From: Sphingomonas aracearum
Lineage (GTDB): Bacteria; Pseudomonadota; Alphaproteobacteria; Sphingomonadales; Sphingomonadaceae
Assembly (NCBI RefSeq): GCF_003345355.1
Contig: NZ_QQNB01000002.1
Span: 248,001 to 312,000 of the forward strand
Reading direction: 5' to 3'
DNA length: 64,000 nucleotides
Shown here piece after piece: positions 45,634-55,006 of the stretch. Positions within the stretch are counted from its first letter, which is position 1. The number at the start of each line of letters is the position of its first letter. The notes below the pieces were generated by a model. The model was given only the letters and a program-made list of their open reading frames with translations. It was not told the origin of the DNA and searched no databases. Made by a program: the position numbers and the translations under genes.

Positions 45634-46806
45634 ATGGTGCTGACGCTCTATGTTGCCCGGTTCCTGGGTTTGCAGGCGGCGGCGGCATACGGGTTCGTCG
45701 TGGGCGGATCGGCGGCACTGACCGCGCTCACCGGTCTCGGTCTCGATCAGCCGATCCATCGCTACCTGGTGAGGGCACAGCCTGGCGACGCGGCCCGGCG
45801 CCTGCGCGATCGGCTGCTTCTTCGCGCGATCATGAGCGCGGTCCTGATCGGCGCGGGGGCGCTGACGCTGGCCGAGGCTGATCCGCGCTCGCTGCTGATG
45901 CATTGGGCGGTGGCGATGATTCTGCTGCTTGAGCCGATTATCTATGATCTTCACGAGGGCCTCGTTTCACGGCGGCGCCCGGTGGCGGCCAACGCGTTGC
46001 TGTTTGCCCGCGCCGGCGGATGGGTGCTGCCGGTGGTAACGCTGGGAGTGCTGGACAAGGCATATCGATCCCTCGACCTTGTCTTTGCCGGCTGGGCCGC
46101 AGGTCTGGTTGCGGGAGTTGCGGTCGCGGTTGCCGCGGCGATGCGGCGGCCGGACCTGCGGGCCGCTGCCGGAACCACGATCGACTGGATGTGGATGCGC
46201 GCGGCGCCGGCGGCCATGCCGCTCGCCTATCTCGCCGATCTGGGCCAGGTTGGCATGATCTACAGCGACCGTTACCTCGTCTCGGCGCTGGCCGGCGTGA
46301 CGGCCGCGGGCGCCTTTGTATTTCTGTGGGGCTTCACCAATGCGGTCGTTCCGCTCGTCCAGGCCGCAGTTTTCAACCACTTAACGCCCGCACTTGTGTC
46401 GAGCCATGGACAAGAAGGCGCATCCTGGCAGGAGATATTGCACGCAGGACAGCGGCAGACGCTTCGGCTCTCACTCCTGCTGGGCGGCGCGTTGTTCGTG
46501 ACCCTCGTGGCACTGCTGCCCGTCGTGCATATCGGCCATGGCACGGAAATCCTCGGCCTGGCCGCCCTCATGATCGCCGCATCGGTCGTCCGGCTGCAGG
46601 CCGACGTGCTGCAGATGGCCTTGGCGAGCACGGGGGATGATGCTGGCTGGGTACGGGTCAATCTTATCGGACTGATCGCCGCGCCGTTGATCGGGATAGC
46701 CAGCATCGCACTTTTCGGGTTGGTGGGAGCGGGACTCCAGATGCTGCTGACCGCGTGGCTCGCCCTTCTGCTGAGATGGCGCATCCTGAACGCGATCGGA
46801 CGTTAA
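45634..46806 (+). CDS. Wzx-like oligosaccharide flippase, N-terminus incomplete or frameshifted
   Basis: 390 residues with about 11 hydrophobic segments in the MOP-superfamily pattern (VARFLGLQAAAAYGFVVGGSAALTALTGLGLDQ near the start). It would flip lipid-linked EPS repeat units across the inner membrane. The only ATG is at 45634; it has no ribosome site and falls inside what should be the first helix. The same frame reads RLLGLAGR just before it but has no ATG, GTG or TTG back to a TGA near 45515. Another frame offers an ATG at 45485 (MALFGRNRSAYENSS) with protein-like sequence that would join after a one-base shift in the C-rich stretch near 45570-45590. A frameshift is therefore possible. 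Confidence 0.75.
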   Translation: MVLTLYVARFLGLQAAAAYGFVVGGSAALTALTGLGLDQPIHRYLVRAQPGDAARRLRDRLLLRAIMSAVLIGAGALTLAEADPRSLLMHWAVAMILLLEPIIYDLHEGLVSRRRPVAANALLFARAGGWVLPVVTLGVLDKAYRSLDLVFAGWAAGLVAGVAVAVAAAMRRPDLRAAAGTTIDWMWMRAAPAAMPLAYLADLGQVGMIYSDRYLVSALAGVTAAGAFVFLWGFTNAVVPLVQAAVFNHLTPALVSSHGQEGASWQEILHAGQRQTLRLSLLLGGALFVTLVALLPVVHIGHGTEILGLAALMIAASVVRLQADVLQMALASTGDDAGWVRVNLIGLIAAPLIGIASIALFGLVGAGLQMLLTAWLALLLRWRILNAIGR

Positions 46807-46857
46807 AAGAGGAGGCGTTTGCGGACCCCGCTCCCCAGCCTCTCTCCGTTTGGACGC

Positions 46858-48294
46858 TCAGCCGCGATGGGTGAGAAGTCGCAGCGAGCGCAGCGCCTCG
46901 CGACGGACCAGCACGACCGCCATCAACCAGCCAAGCGCCCCGCACGCAACCGCAACGGCCAATTGCACCGGCGGGCTCCGCGCGATCTCGGGTGCAACCG
47001 CGCGACCACCCAGCACGGCAATCGAAGTGAACACCATGGGCAGGCCGAGGGTCGGCAGCAGGCGTCGCCACCGCGCCTTGCTCACCTGCCCCACGCGCAA
47101 GGCGTCAGCCACCAGCCACAGGGTGGTCGCGGCGGTCACCACCAGCGACGCGACCGCCGCGCCGGTCACGCCCCAGGGCGACAGCGCCACGGTCAAGGCG
47201 GCAACGCCGATGGCGGTAGCAAGCTGGTTGGCGAGCACGCGGCGCTGCCGGTCATAGGCGACGAGCAAGGAGGAGGTGACCGCCGTCAGGATCGTCCAGA
47301 GCCGCGCACAGGCCAGGATGGCGATGGCCGGGCCAGCGCCGGCCCAGCGCGGTCCGAGGGCCACCGGCGCCAGCCAGTCGCCCAGCATCGCTACGCCGAT
47401 CAGCGCGGGCCAGCCGATAAAGGCGATGCCGACGAACATCGCAAACCAGTCGCCATCCGCCGGCTTGCCCTGGGCGAAGCGGTGCGACAATCCGGTCATC
47501 GCGAGCAGGCGTGCGGGCTGGCTGAACATGTCCGACGCAGCGGTGACGACGCGGTTGCTGGCGCGAAACAGGCCCGTCGCCGCGGGCGATAGAAACGCGC
47601 CCAAAATCAAGTCGCCACTATAGTTCGACAGGAACGAGACGAACGTCGCACCGTAGCGACTGTTGGACCAGCGCGCGACCGTGCCGACCACGGCCATGTC
47701 CGGGCGGTGCAGCGAGGGCGGGCGGACCTGCAATCGGTAGGCGATCGCGAGCAGGACCAGCCGCAGGTAGATCTGCACCACGAGCGCGGCCAGCTTCCAG
47801 CCGGCGACAAGCAGGCCGATCGCGGCCAGCGAGCTGGCCAGCTCCACCAGGGTGGTGCTGACATAATAAGCGCGCACGCTCCCCTTTCGCAGGAGCAGCG
47901 CCTCTTCCCAGCTGGCGAACGCGGCCACGAAATTGCTGGGGATCAACACCAGCATCAGCCATGCGACATCAGGAGAGGAGAACAGCCAGGGAGATGCGCC
48001 GGCGAGCAGCAGCAGGACGAGGCCGGCGATCGTGGCCATCAGCGCGTTGCCAACCAGACACTCGACAACGCAACCGTCCAGGTCCTTGGCCTTCATCAGA
48101 TATTCGAACGGTCCGGTATATAGCAGCGTGCGTGCCAGCGTGACAAAGGCAGTGGCGATCGCGAAGACGCCGAAATCGGCCGGCGACAGATAGCGGGTCG
48201 CGACAAGCGTGACCGCGATCAGGAAGAACTGGCTGCTTGCCCGCGATCCCATCGCCAGGAACGCAGCGGCTGCGCTGCGCAAGCCGGCGCGCAT
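46858..48294 (-). CDS. Second MOP-superfamily polysaccharide flippase
   Basis: 478 residues with about 12-14 hydrophobic segments. Near the start MGSRASSQFFLIAVTLVATRYLSPADFGVFAIA is the typical entry of polysaccharide exporters of the PST/MVF type, with R-L/F-L-x-P-x-x-F/Y-G. The ATG at 48294 overlaps the stop of the GT4 gene (TGATG), so it is coupled to 49397-48294 and 50263-49394. It converges on the first flippase with only 51 bases between the stops. The sequence differs clearly from the other flippase, suggesting a different lipid-linked substrate. Confidence 0.88.
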   Translation of the reverse strand: MRAGLRSAAAAFLAMGSRASSQFFLIAVTLVATRYLSPADFGVFAIATAFVTLARTLLYTGPFEYLMKAKDLDGCVVECLVGNALMATIAGLVLLLLAGASPWLFSSPDVAWLMLVLIPSNFVAAFASWEEALLLRKGSVRAYYVSTTLVELASSLAAIGLLVAGWKLAALVVQIYLRLVLLAIAYRLQVRPPSLHRPDMAVVGTVARWSNSRYGATFVSFLSNYSGDLILGAFLSPAATGLFRASNRVVTAASDMFSQPARLLAMTGLSHRFAQGKPADGDWFAMFVGIAFIGWPALIGVAMLGDWLAPVALGPRWAGAGPAIAILACARLWTILTAVTSSLLVAYDRQRRVLANQLATAIGVAALTVALSPWGVTGAAVASLVVTAATTLWLVADALRVGQVSKARWRRLLPTLGLPMVFTSIAVLGGRAVAPEIARSPPVQLAVAVACGALGWLMAVVLVRREALRSLRLLTHRG

Positions 48295-49397
48295 CAGCGG
48301 GCGAGATCGAGCAGGCGCGCGAACAATTGATCGCCCGCGCGCGCCCAGGTGAATTGCGCGGCTCGCGCCTGACCCGCTGCCAGCTTGGCAGTGCGGAGCG
48401 CAGGATCGTCCAGCGCCCGGATCGCCTCGCGCCAGGCAAGCGGATCGTCCACGTCCGCATAGACCGCGGCGTCGCGGCAGATCTCGGGCAGCGCCCCCGC
48501 CGGTGCGATCACCGCGGGTGCGCCGCACAGCATCGCTTCGAGTGGCGGAAGGCCGAACCCCTCGGTGCGCGAGGGAACCAGCACCGCATGGGCGCCGGCG
48601 TAGAGCGTGCGCAAGGCCGCATCGTCGCAGCGTCCCGCAAAGACGGTATCCGCAGGCGGCGTCAAGCCAGCGCGTTCCAGCGCCGCACGGTCCGGCCCCA
48701 CGATCACCAGCCGACGCGGCTGCATTGCGCCATCGGCAAAGGCGGCGAACAGCACCGCGTTGTTCTTGTACCCCTTGGGACTGCCGAATGCGAGGGCATA
48801 GCCGCCCGGCATCAGCCCCAGCCGCTGAAGGGCGGCGGGATCCGGCTCGACATCGAGAATGTGGTCGGCGCCGTTGTACAGCACCGCTGTCTTGGTGCGC
48901 GGTGCCACGCCCAGCAGCTCCAGCATCTGCCGCGAGTAGCTGGACACCGTCAGCACAACCGAGCTGCGCCGTGCCATCAAGGGCGTCAGCCAGCGATATC
49001 CAAGCCGCTGCTTGAGCGGATAGCCGCTGTCGGGGAAGAGGAACTGCGCATCATGGAGCAGCAGGAGCTGGCGCCGCGCGCGCACGGGCGCGAGATTGGC
49101 GAGGTTGACCAACACGCCATCGGCCGCCGCGGCGGGCAGGCGCATTTGCTCCCATGCCTGGCTGTCGGCCCCGGCCACCTCCACCAGCTCGATCGCGGTG
49201 AGCTCGGGCTCCCATGTCCGCCGCGCCGGCACCAGCAGCCGAGCAGGGGGTCGCTGCCGCTCCGGCATCGCGGCAAGCCGTGCATCGCATTCGCGGATCA
49301 GCCGGTCGGCCACGCGGTGCACGCCGTTCAGCGCACCGGCGTAGAATTTGCCGTTGAAGAGGAGCGGCTTGAAGTTGGTCGGCGCCATGCCGGTCAC
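48294..49397 (-). CDS. Glycosyltransferase family 4
   Basis: 367 residues. The donor-binding half shows AFGSPKGYKNNAVLFAAF (about residue 205) and PSRTEGFGLPPLEAMLCGAPAVI (about 273-295), the E-x7-E motif of GT4. The N-terminal half has LLLLHDAQFLF and VLTVSSYSRQML (about 150), as in mannosyl/rhamnosyl-type GT4 proteins. The start is the GTG at 49397 overlapping the GT2 stop, or the ATG at 49388. It belongs to a minus-strand operon with the GT2 gene and the flippase. Confidence 0.88.
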   Translation of the reverse strand: MTGMAPTNFKPLLFNGKFYAGALNGVHRVADRLIRECDARLAAMPERQRPPARLLVPARRTWEPELTAIELVEVAGADSQAWEQMRLPAAAADGVLVNLANLAPVRARRQLLLLHDAQFLFPDSGYPLKQRLGYRWLTPLMARRSSVVLTVSSYSRQMLELLGVAPRTKTAVLYNGADHILDVEPDPAALQRLGLMPGGYALAFGSPKGYKNNAVLFAAFADGAMQPRRLVIVGPDRAALERAGLTPPADTVFAGRCDDAALRTLYAGAHAVLVPSRTEGFGLPPLEAMLCGAPAVIAPAGALPEICRDAAVYADVDDPLAWREAIRALDDPALRTAKLAAGQARAAQFTWARAGDQLFARLLDLAR

Positions 49398-50263
49398 AGC
49401 CGCTCGATGCGGCGCGGATCAACGCGGCCGCGCAGCACGTCCGCGATCGCGAGCGCGTTGCCGTACAAGCGGCCGCGGCGGTCGATATCCGGCTCCGGCC
49501 GCAGGCTCTTCACGAGGTTCGACACCACGTTGTTGAGGAGCAGCTTGCGCCCCAGTCCGGGTTGCATCGAGCCCTTGCGGTACAGATAGACGACGTTGGC
49601 GACCTGCGAATAGCCGAGCTTGCGCCCCGAGGTGCGCCCGCCCTTCACGCCCATATGGACGCCCGTCACGCGCCCGCTGGAGATCAGGCGCCCGCGCCTG
49701 CCGAGAAGAACGGTGAAGTCGATGTCTTCCAGCCAGCCGTACAGCGGCAACTTCTCGTCAAACCGAAGCCCCTGTGCCGCCGAAAGCCGGATGGCCATGT
49801 TGCAGCCATAAAGCGCCGAGCGCGGCTTAACCGCCGCATCCATCGCCGCGGCGCCGTTGGCGACCAGTTCCCGCGCCTGTTCCAGGGAGAAACCGCCGGC
49901 ATTGATCCCGTCCGCGATCAGGTTGCCGGTGATGCCCGAGACGTCGGGGAACTCGGTGAAAAGCGCCTCTACCTGCTCCAGATAGTCGGGCGCGGGCACG
50001 AAATCGTCATCGAAGAACACCACCAGATCGGCGCGCCCGTTCACCGCATCCAGGCCGCGGTTGCGCTGGCGCGGAAGGCCACGGTCGCCGATGATCGCTT
50101 CCACCCGTCCGGCGGCGTCCGCCACGCCCTCGATGTCCGCGGGGGCTGCGCCGACGACGACCACTCCATCCGGCGGTCGCGTCTGGTCGTGCAGCAATGC
50201 GACCGTTCGCCGTGTCAGGTCAGCGCGACCGACCGTCGCGATGATCACGTACAACCTGGGCAT
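49394..50263 (-). CDS. Glycosyltransferase family 2 (GT-A fold)
   Basis: 289 residues, cytoplasmic face of the inner membrane. It has the GT-A start (LYVIIATVGRADLTRRTV), metal-binding DxD in VVFFDDDFVPA (about residue 82) and the catalytic ED in YGWLEDIDFT (about 178). The C-terminus is basic. It is the first gene of the minus-strand operon GT2-GT4-flippase. The 306-base region 50264-50569 separates it from the divergent glycosidase gene. Confidence 0.88.
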   Translation of the reverse strand: MPRLYVIIATVGRADLTRRTVALLHDQTRPPDGVVVVGAAPADIEGVADAAGRVEAIIGDRGLPRQRNRGLDAVNGRADLVVFFDDDFVPAPDYLEQVEALFTEFPDVSGITGNLIADGINAGGFSLEQARELVANGAAAMDAAVKPRSALYGCNMAIRLSAAQGLRFDEKLPLYGWLEDIDFTVLLGRRGRLISSGRVTGVHMGVKGGRTSGRKLGYSQVANVVYLYRKGSMQPGLGRKLLLNNVVSNLVKSLRPEPDIDRRGRLYGNALAIADVLRGRVDPRRIERL

Positions 50264-50569
50264 GCTGGTTCCCCCGAACGATCACGCGCCGCTACCCCGT
50301 CCAGCCCGCGCTTGGCAAGCGGCGCCTGCCATGAACCTCTTGCAACACCTTTAACCACCGCTCCCGCTGAAGCCCTGCCGCTTGTCACCCCCGCCGCGCG
50401 GCAGCAGGGGTTTTCGGCCGCACCGGGGCGTGCCTAACGCGGCCTAAACCCTGCTCGATCAATCCTCGTAAACCGCAGAGTTTCACGGAAAAATTCCGTT
50501 CTGCCCGTATTTCGCCTCGGGACGGCGGGGGGGCTCTTGCCTGCCGCAACCAGCACGGGCGAAACAAAT
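50264..50569. promoter_or_regulatory. Divergent promoter region between the GT2 operon and the second glycosidase
   Basis: No gene is supported. A palindrome ACGGAA-AAA-TTCCGT at 50485-50499 lies 70 bases before the glycosidase ATG and is a possible operator. A run of eight G residues occurs near 50526-50533. Confidence 0.4.
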
Positions 50570-52378
50570 ATGCATATCAGCAAGCGGGCCAAGATGGCCC
50601 TGGTGACGACTCTCGCCGGCGGCAGCCTTTGGGCGCTTGCCGCCTATGCCGCCGCCCAATCGGCCGCAAGCGTGGCGCCGACGATCACGGTGGTGTCCGC
50701 TGCCGGGCAGAACGCGGCGAGCGTGCCTTCCTCCTCCGCCATGGGCAGCACCGCCGCCGGTCCGGCCGCGAATTCGGCTTGGTGGGGCCTCATCGGAGCG
50801 CCCGGTACGCCCATGATGTTCGGCGTGCAGACCCATTTCAGCCAGGGCTGGAACCCGGCCTGGCTCGGCTTTGCGAACCAGGTCCAGGCACCGGCGCTGC
50901 GCGACACGGTGACCTGGACCAGCATCGAGCGGACGCCGGGCGTGTATGAATTCTCCCGCGCGCCGGCCTCGCTGGCAAATTTCTGTGCGCAGGGCGGCAA
51001 GCTCAGCCTCACGATCCAGCCGCAGAACCCGATCTATGACGGCGGATCGTCGGTCTACACCGATCAGGGCCGCGCTGCCTACGCCCGGTATGTCGCCGCA
51101 TTGCTGGCCAACTACAAGGGCTGCATCACCGCCATCGAGGTCGGGAACGAGATCAACAACAGCAGCGGCCTCGTTTACCCGGCCGGCGTCAGCAAGGCTT
51201 CGACCTATGTCGCCCTGCTCCAGACGCTGTATGCGACGGTGAAGCCGCAATTCGCCGATGTCTCGATCCTGGGCGGCTCCACCAACGCGATCGGCACGGG
51301 ATTTCTGGAGACGCTCTTCGCGGCGGGTGCGCTCAATTACATGGATGCGGTTGCCGTGCACCCTTACCGCAACGATGGCGAGGGCATCGACGGCGAGATC
51401 GCCAACCTCAGGCAGGTGATGGCCAAGTACGGCAAGGTCGTGCCGATCTGGGCAACCGAGTTCTCCTACAACTATGCCGACCAGCGCCGTAACGCATCGG
51501 GCCTGATCAAATCGGCGGTGCAGTTGTCCGCGTCCGGCGTGGATCGCGCCTTCTGGTACGCGCTGGTGGACCAGTCTAGCTTCCCGAACATGGGCCTGTT
51601 CACGGCCAAGACGATGAAGCCGACCGGCGCTGCCTATGCCGCCGTGACCCAGCGCGTTCTCAGCGCGGGTCGCGCGGTGCGTGTCGATACCGGCGACAAT
51701 CTGGTCTATCTCTATCGCGCCGGCGCCGACCGCTGGGTGGTGTGGGGCTCGCCGCGCACCATCACCTTCTCGGGCAACCCCGTGCTGCGCGACATGCTGG
51801 GCAGCGGCTTGGGCGGCAACAGCGTCACGATCGGCGCGGATCCGATCCTGGTGGAGGGCGCGAGCGGCTATTCGCTCGGTGCGTCGGCGACGGTCGCCGA
51901 CACGCTGCTCCAATACGGATCGGCACCGTGGAGCTACTGGCGCCGCGGCAAGGACGGCAAGGACATCAGCCTGCCGATCTTCGACAACGATTTCACCAGC
52001 TATTACGGGGATCGCTGGTCCAAGCCGCTACGCATCAACAACACCACCGCCGCGCCCGCCGGAGATGGAGCCAATCCGATGCGCGCGATCATGCGCTACA
52101 CCGCACCCATGACGGGCCAGTTCGATCTGGAGGCCTGCTTCACCAAGACGGTGTCGGGCGATGGCGTGGATTACCGCATCGAGAAGAACGGCACGCTGCT
52201 CGCCTCGGGCGTGACCACCGCCAAGTCGGAGATCCATGCGCTGCTGGTCAATCTGAACGCCGGGGATCGGCTGGATCTCAGCTTCGGTCCGAACAAGACA
52301 TATGGCGGGGACTCCTTCAGCTATCGCGCTGTTCTGTCGCAGCGCGGCCGCGGTGCGACCCTCTCGTGCACCAGTTGA
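50570..52378 (+). CDS. Clan GH-A glycoside hydrolase, secreted paralog of 27680-29371
   Basis: 602 residues. The signal peptide (MHISKRAKMALVTTLAGGSL ... AYAAAQ, about 30 residues) has no lipobox, unlike the paralog. After a Ser/Ala/Thr linker the TIM barrel starts at MMFGVQTHFSQGW (about residue 83). Acid/base Glu is in VGNEINNSS and the nucleophile Glu in WATEFSYNY; STNAIGTGFLETLFAAG and AVHPYRN are shared almost word for word with the paralog. A C-terminal beta-sandwich follows. Probably periplasmic or secreted, acting on the EPS of this locus. It is the rightmost gene of the EPS locus. The ATG at 50570 begins the signal peptide. Confidence 0.87.
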   Translation: MHISKRAKMALVTTLAGGSLWALAAYAAAQSAASVAPTITVVSAAGQNAASVPSSSAMGSTAAGPAANSAWWGLIGAPGTPMMFGVQTHFSQGWNPAWLGFANQVQAPALRDTVTWTSIERTPGVYEFSRAPASLANFCAQGGKLSLTIQPQNPIYDGGSSVYTDQGRAAYARYVAALLANYKGCITAIEVGNEINNSSGLVYPAGVSKASTYVALLQTLYATVKPQFADVSILGGSTNAIGTGFLETLFAAGALNYMDAVAVHPYRNDGEGIDGEIANLRQVMAKYGKVVPIWATEFSYNYADQRRNASGLIKSAVQLSASGVDRAFWYALVDQSSFPNMGLFTAKTMKPTGAAYAAVTQRVLSAGRAVRVDTGDNLVYLYRAGADRWVVWGSPRTITFSGNPVLRDMLGSGLGGNSVTIGADPILVEGASGYSLGASATVADTLLQYGSAPWSYWRRGKDGKDISLPIFDNDFTSYYGDRWSKPLRINNTTAAPAGDGANPMRAIMRYTAPMTGQFDLEACFTKTVSGDGVDYRIEKNGTLLASGVTTAKSEIHALLVNLNAGDRLDLSFGPNKTYGGDSFSYRAVLSQRGRGATLSCTS

Positions 52379-52444
52379 ACTGAAGCTCTGGATTGTCGCG
52401 GCGGAGAAGCATTCGCTCTCCGCCGCTGCCGCTGGTTTCCGCTG

Positions 52445-52801
52445 TCACTCCGCCGTGGGCGGCAGCACCTGCGTATGCTGGACCACGCGCCATTCCTCGT
52501 GGCTCAGCCGGCGGTAGGTGGAGGTGCAATAGGTCTGGTAGACCTCATCTCCCCGGTGTGCTTCCGCTGCATAGGCGATCACGATCAGGCCTTCCTGTGG
52601 GCGGGCGATCTGCTGGTCGGAGAAGCGGACCTCGCTCCAGCGCGGCGTGTTCGACACCGCCTCGATCGCCTGCTGCCCGGTGAACACGAACGGCTTGGTG
52701 GGCAGCGCCATCAGGCATTCGTCGTCGATCTTCTCCCGATAATTCTCCGCATCGCCGGTCCAGAGGCTTTCCTCGAAAGCCCAAACGCGCCCGTCTTCCA
52801 C
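52445..52801 (-). CDS. NTF2-like (DUF4440/SnoaL-type) small protein
   Basis: 118 residues from a GTG at 52801 with a GGAGAGAG site. The sequence [54 protein letters not shown] and YQTYCTSTYRRLSHEEWRVVQHTQ follows the cone-shaped NTF2-like fold seen in many small stress or enzyme-like proteins. No catalytic role can be assigned. The first 91 bases overlap the end of comEC on the same strand, in another frame, because comEC carries a tail beyond its usual end. Confidence 0.75.
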   Translation of the reverse strand: MEDGRVWAFEESLWTGDAENYREKIDDECLMALPTKPFVFTGQQAIEAVSNTPRWSEVRFSDQQIARPQEGLIVIAYAAEAHRGDEVYQTYCTSTYRRLSHEEWRVVQHTQVLPPTAE

Positions 52802-54978
52802 TTTCTCTCTCCGTCGCTGCTGCGGGGCGCCAACGAAGCGGCAGGCGCGCCGTTCCGCCACGGATGCTCGTCGCCGGGCTCGCGCACGGTGGCGACGGTG
52901 CGCGTCGCCAGGGAGACGGCGACGCCGCCGGTGCGGCGAAGGGTCGGTGCGTCCAGCCGCAGCCAGCGCGGGGTGCAGCCGCGCGGCAGGCGGCGTTCGC
53001 TGACGACGATATCCGCCGTGCGGCACGCCCGGATCAGGTCGGCGACCGGGACCAGATAGGCGCTGCGGGTGGCCAGCACCCGCCACTCGCGTCCGCCCGC
53101 CCGGCGTCGCACCAGGCACAGGTCGCGGTTGCAGCGGGCCTCGGGATGGCCGGAAAGCAGCAGCGGCGTGCCCTGCCCGCCGGCATTCTCGCTCAGCGTG
53201 TCGCTGGCATAGTCGCCCGTGCGATCGCGCAGCAGCGCCACCGCGCCATCCGCCATGCGCACGCCCAGGTGCCGCCCGTCGCCGGTCACCAGCAGGTCCG
53301 GCGCCGGAGTCGCCCACGTCCAGGCGAGCCCGGCGAGCACCGGCAACCACCCCATCGCCCGCCACCGCGTTCGCCACAAGGCGACCCACAGCCCGCCTGC
53401 GACCACCAGCGCATAGGCGCCCGACGGCATCGCCGGCAGCGCCGCCACCGCCCCCGGCAGCGAACTCACCCGGTGCGCGATCCACAGCAGCAGCTCCAGC
53501 GACCACGTCATCCCCCACCAGAACGGCGCGGCCAGCCCCAGCGGGTCGAGGAGCAGCGCCAGCGCTTCCAGCGGCATGGTGACGAACGTCGTCAGCGGGA
53601 TGGCGACGATGTTGGCCAGCGCGCCGTACAACCCGGCCTTGTGGAAGTGGAACAGGCCGATCGGCATCAGCGCCAGTTCCACCACCACGCCCGTCAGCAG
53701 CAAGGAGCCGAGGTGCCGCAAAAGACGCCGCCCGCGCGATTCCTCCGCCCGGGCAAACAGCGCGGCCACCCGCGGTTGTTCGTGCAGAGCGACGATCGCG
53801 GTGACGGCAGCGAAGGAAAGCTGAAAGCTGGGCCCGGCGATCGCTTCCGGATAAAGGAGCAGGACGACCAGCGCACCGGCCGCGACCAGCCGCAGGGTTA
53901 TCGCGTGGCGCCCCAGCGCGAGCGCGGCCAGCACCAGCAAGGCCGCCACGCAGGAGCGAACGGTGGGCACTTCCGCGCCCGTCAGCCAGGTATAGCCGAT
54001 CGCCGCCACCGCCCCCGCGCCGCCGGCCACCAGCGGCAACCGCCAGCGCATGGCGAGCCACGGGCTGAGCGCGAGCAGGCGCAGCACGATCACCATGGTG
54101 GCGCCGACCACTGCGGTGATGTGCAGCCCGCTGACGGACAGCAGGTGCGCCAGCCCCGAGTTGCGCATCGCGTCGGCATCCTCGATCGGGATCGCCCCCT
54201 GGTCTCCGGTGGCGAGCGCCGCCGCCACCGCCCCCGCCCCACCGGGCGAGCGATCCTGGATGTGGCGCGAAAGCCTCTGCCGCGGGCCGCCGGCCGCGTC
54301 GCTTCCGGCCCGCAGCACCTTCACCGGCGCAAAGCCCCGCCCGGTGGCGCCGATCCCGTCGAACCACGCGACACGGCCATAGTCGTAAGCGCCCGGCACG
54401 GCAGGCTCGGGCGGCGGCATCAGGCGGGCACGCAGCCGGATCGTGGCGCCCGCCGCCAGCCCTTGCGGCATGTCCCCGGTCGACAGGTTCACGCGGACAT
54501 GCGCCGGCAGCTTCGCGGCCGGATCGGGGGCAAGCCGCAACCGCACCAGCTCGCGCGCGGGGAGAGGGTCCACCCGTTCCACCCGGGCCTCGAACTCCGC
54601 AATCGTCGGCCGGACGAGTGGCGGGCCGGCGACGCGCTCCGCCCGCACCCAGATCAGCGCCAGACCGCACGCGAACAGGGCGGCGGCCACCGCCACCGCC
54701 CGCGCCAGCCGCCCTCCTCGGCCGAGCGCCAGCGCCGCGCAGCCGACCGCTCCTGCCGCCAGGAGCGCGGCCAGCCACTGCGCGCGGGTCGGCAGCACGA
54801 ACCAGCAGGCGATGCCCACGCCCAGCGCCACGGGGATCCACAGCACCAGCTGGTCGCGCTCCGCCTCCAGCCACAGCTCGGGGGCGTCGCGCCACCCGCC
54901 CGGGCGCGGACGGGCGGGGCGCCAGGTTTGGATGCGGGGCACCTGCGTGCTAGGGGCCTCGGCGGCTGAACTGGCCAT
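52711..54978 (-). CDS. comEC: ComEC/Rec2-family DNA-uptake channel protein
   Basis: 755 residues, inner membrane. N-terminal membrane segments and the DUF4131-type periplasmic domain (about residues 30-200) precede the competence domain. That domain has the family motif [15 protein letters not shown] (about 240-255) and about ten helices to residue 560. The C-terminal region ([20 protein letters not shown] ... [13 protein letters not shown]) is the reduced metallo-lactamase-like domain seen in alphaproteobacteria. The last ~40 residues (from [10 protein letters not shown]) look like a read-on extension into the NTF2 gene. The start is the ATG at 54978; it is divergent from gltX with only 28 bases between starts. 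Confidence 0.9.
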   Translation of the reverse strand: MASSAAEAPSTQVPRIQTWRPARPRPGGWRDAPELWLEAERDQLVLWIPVALGVGIACWFVLPTRAQWLAALLAAGAVGCAALALGRGGRLARAVAVAAALFACGLALIWVRAERVAGPPLVRPTIAEFEARVERVDPLPARELVRLRLAPDPAAKLPAHVRVNLSTGDMPQGLAAGATIRLRARLMPPPEPAVPGAYDYGRVAWFDGIGATGRGFAPVKVLRAGSDAAGGPRQRLSRHIQDRSPGGAGAVAAALATGDQGAIPIEDADAMRNSGLAHLLSVSGLHITAVVGATMVIVLRLLALSPWLAMRWRLPLVAGGAGAVAAIGYTWLTGAEVPTVRSCVAALLVLAALALGRHAITLRLVAAGALVVLLLYPEAIAGPSFQLSFAAVTAIVALHEQPRVAALFARAEESRGRRLLRHLGSLLLTGVVVELALMPIGLFHFHKAGLYGALANIVAIPLTTFVTMPLEALALLLDPLGLAAPFWWGMTWSLELLLWIAHRVSSLPGAVAALPAMPSGAYALVVAGGLWVALWRTRWRAMGWLPVLAGLAWTWATPAPDLLVTGDGRHLGVRMADGAVALLRDRTGDYASDTLSENAGGQGTPLLLSGHPEARCNRDLCLVRRRAGGREWRVLATRSAYLVPVADLIRACRTADIVVSERRLPRGCTPRWLRLDAPTLRRTGGVAVSLATRTVATVREPGDEHPWRNGAPAASLAPRSSDGERKWKTGAFGLSRKASGPAMRRIIGRRSTTNA

Positions 54979-55006
54979 CGATTCCGAAGTCTGGGAGACC
55001 GCGCGG

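Noticed and set aside
13556..52378. Assigning the locus to a named sphingan (gellan, welan, S-88)
   Set aside because: The type I transporter genes recall sphingan loci, but the characteristic gene order and the priming and rhamnose genes are absent.
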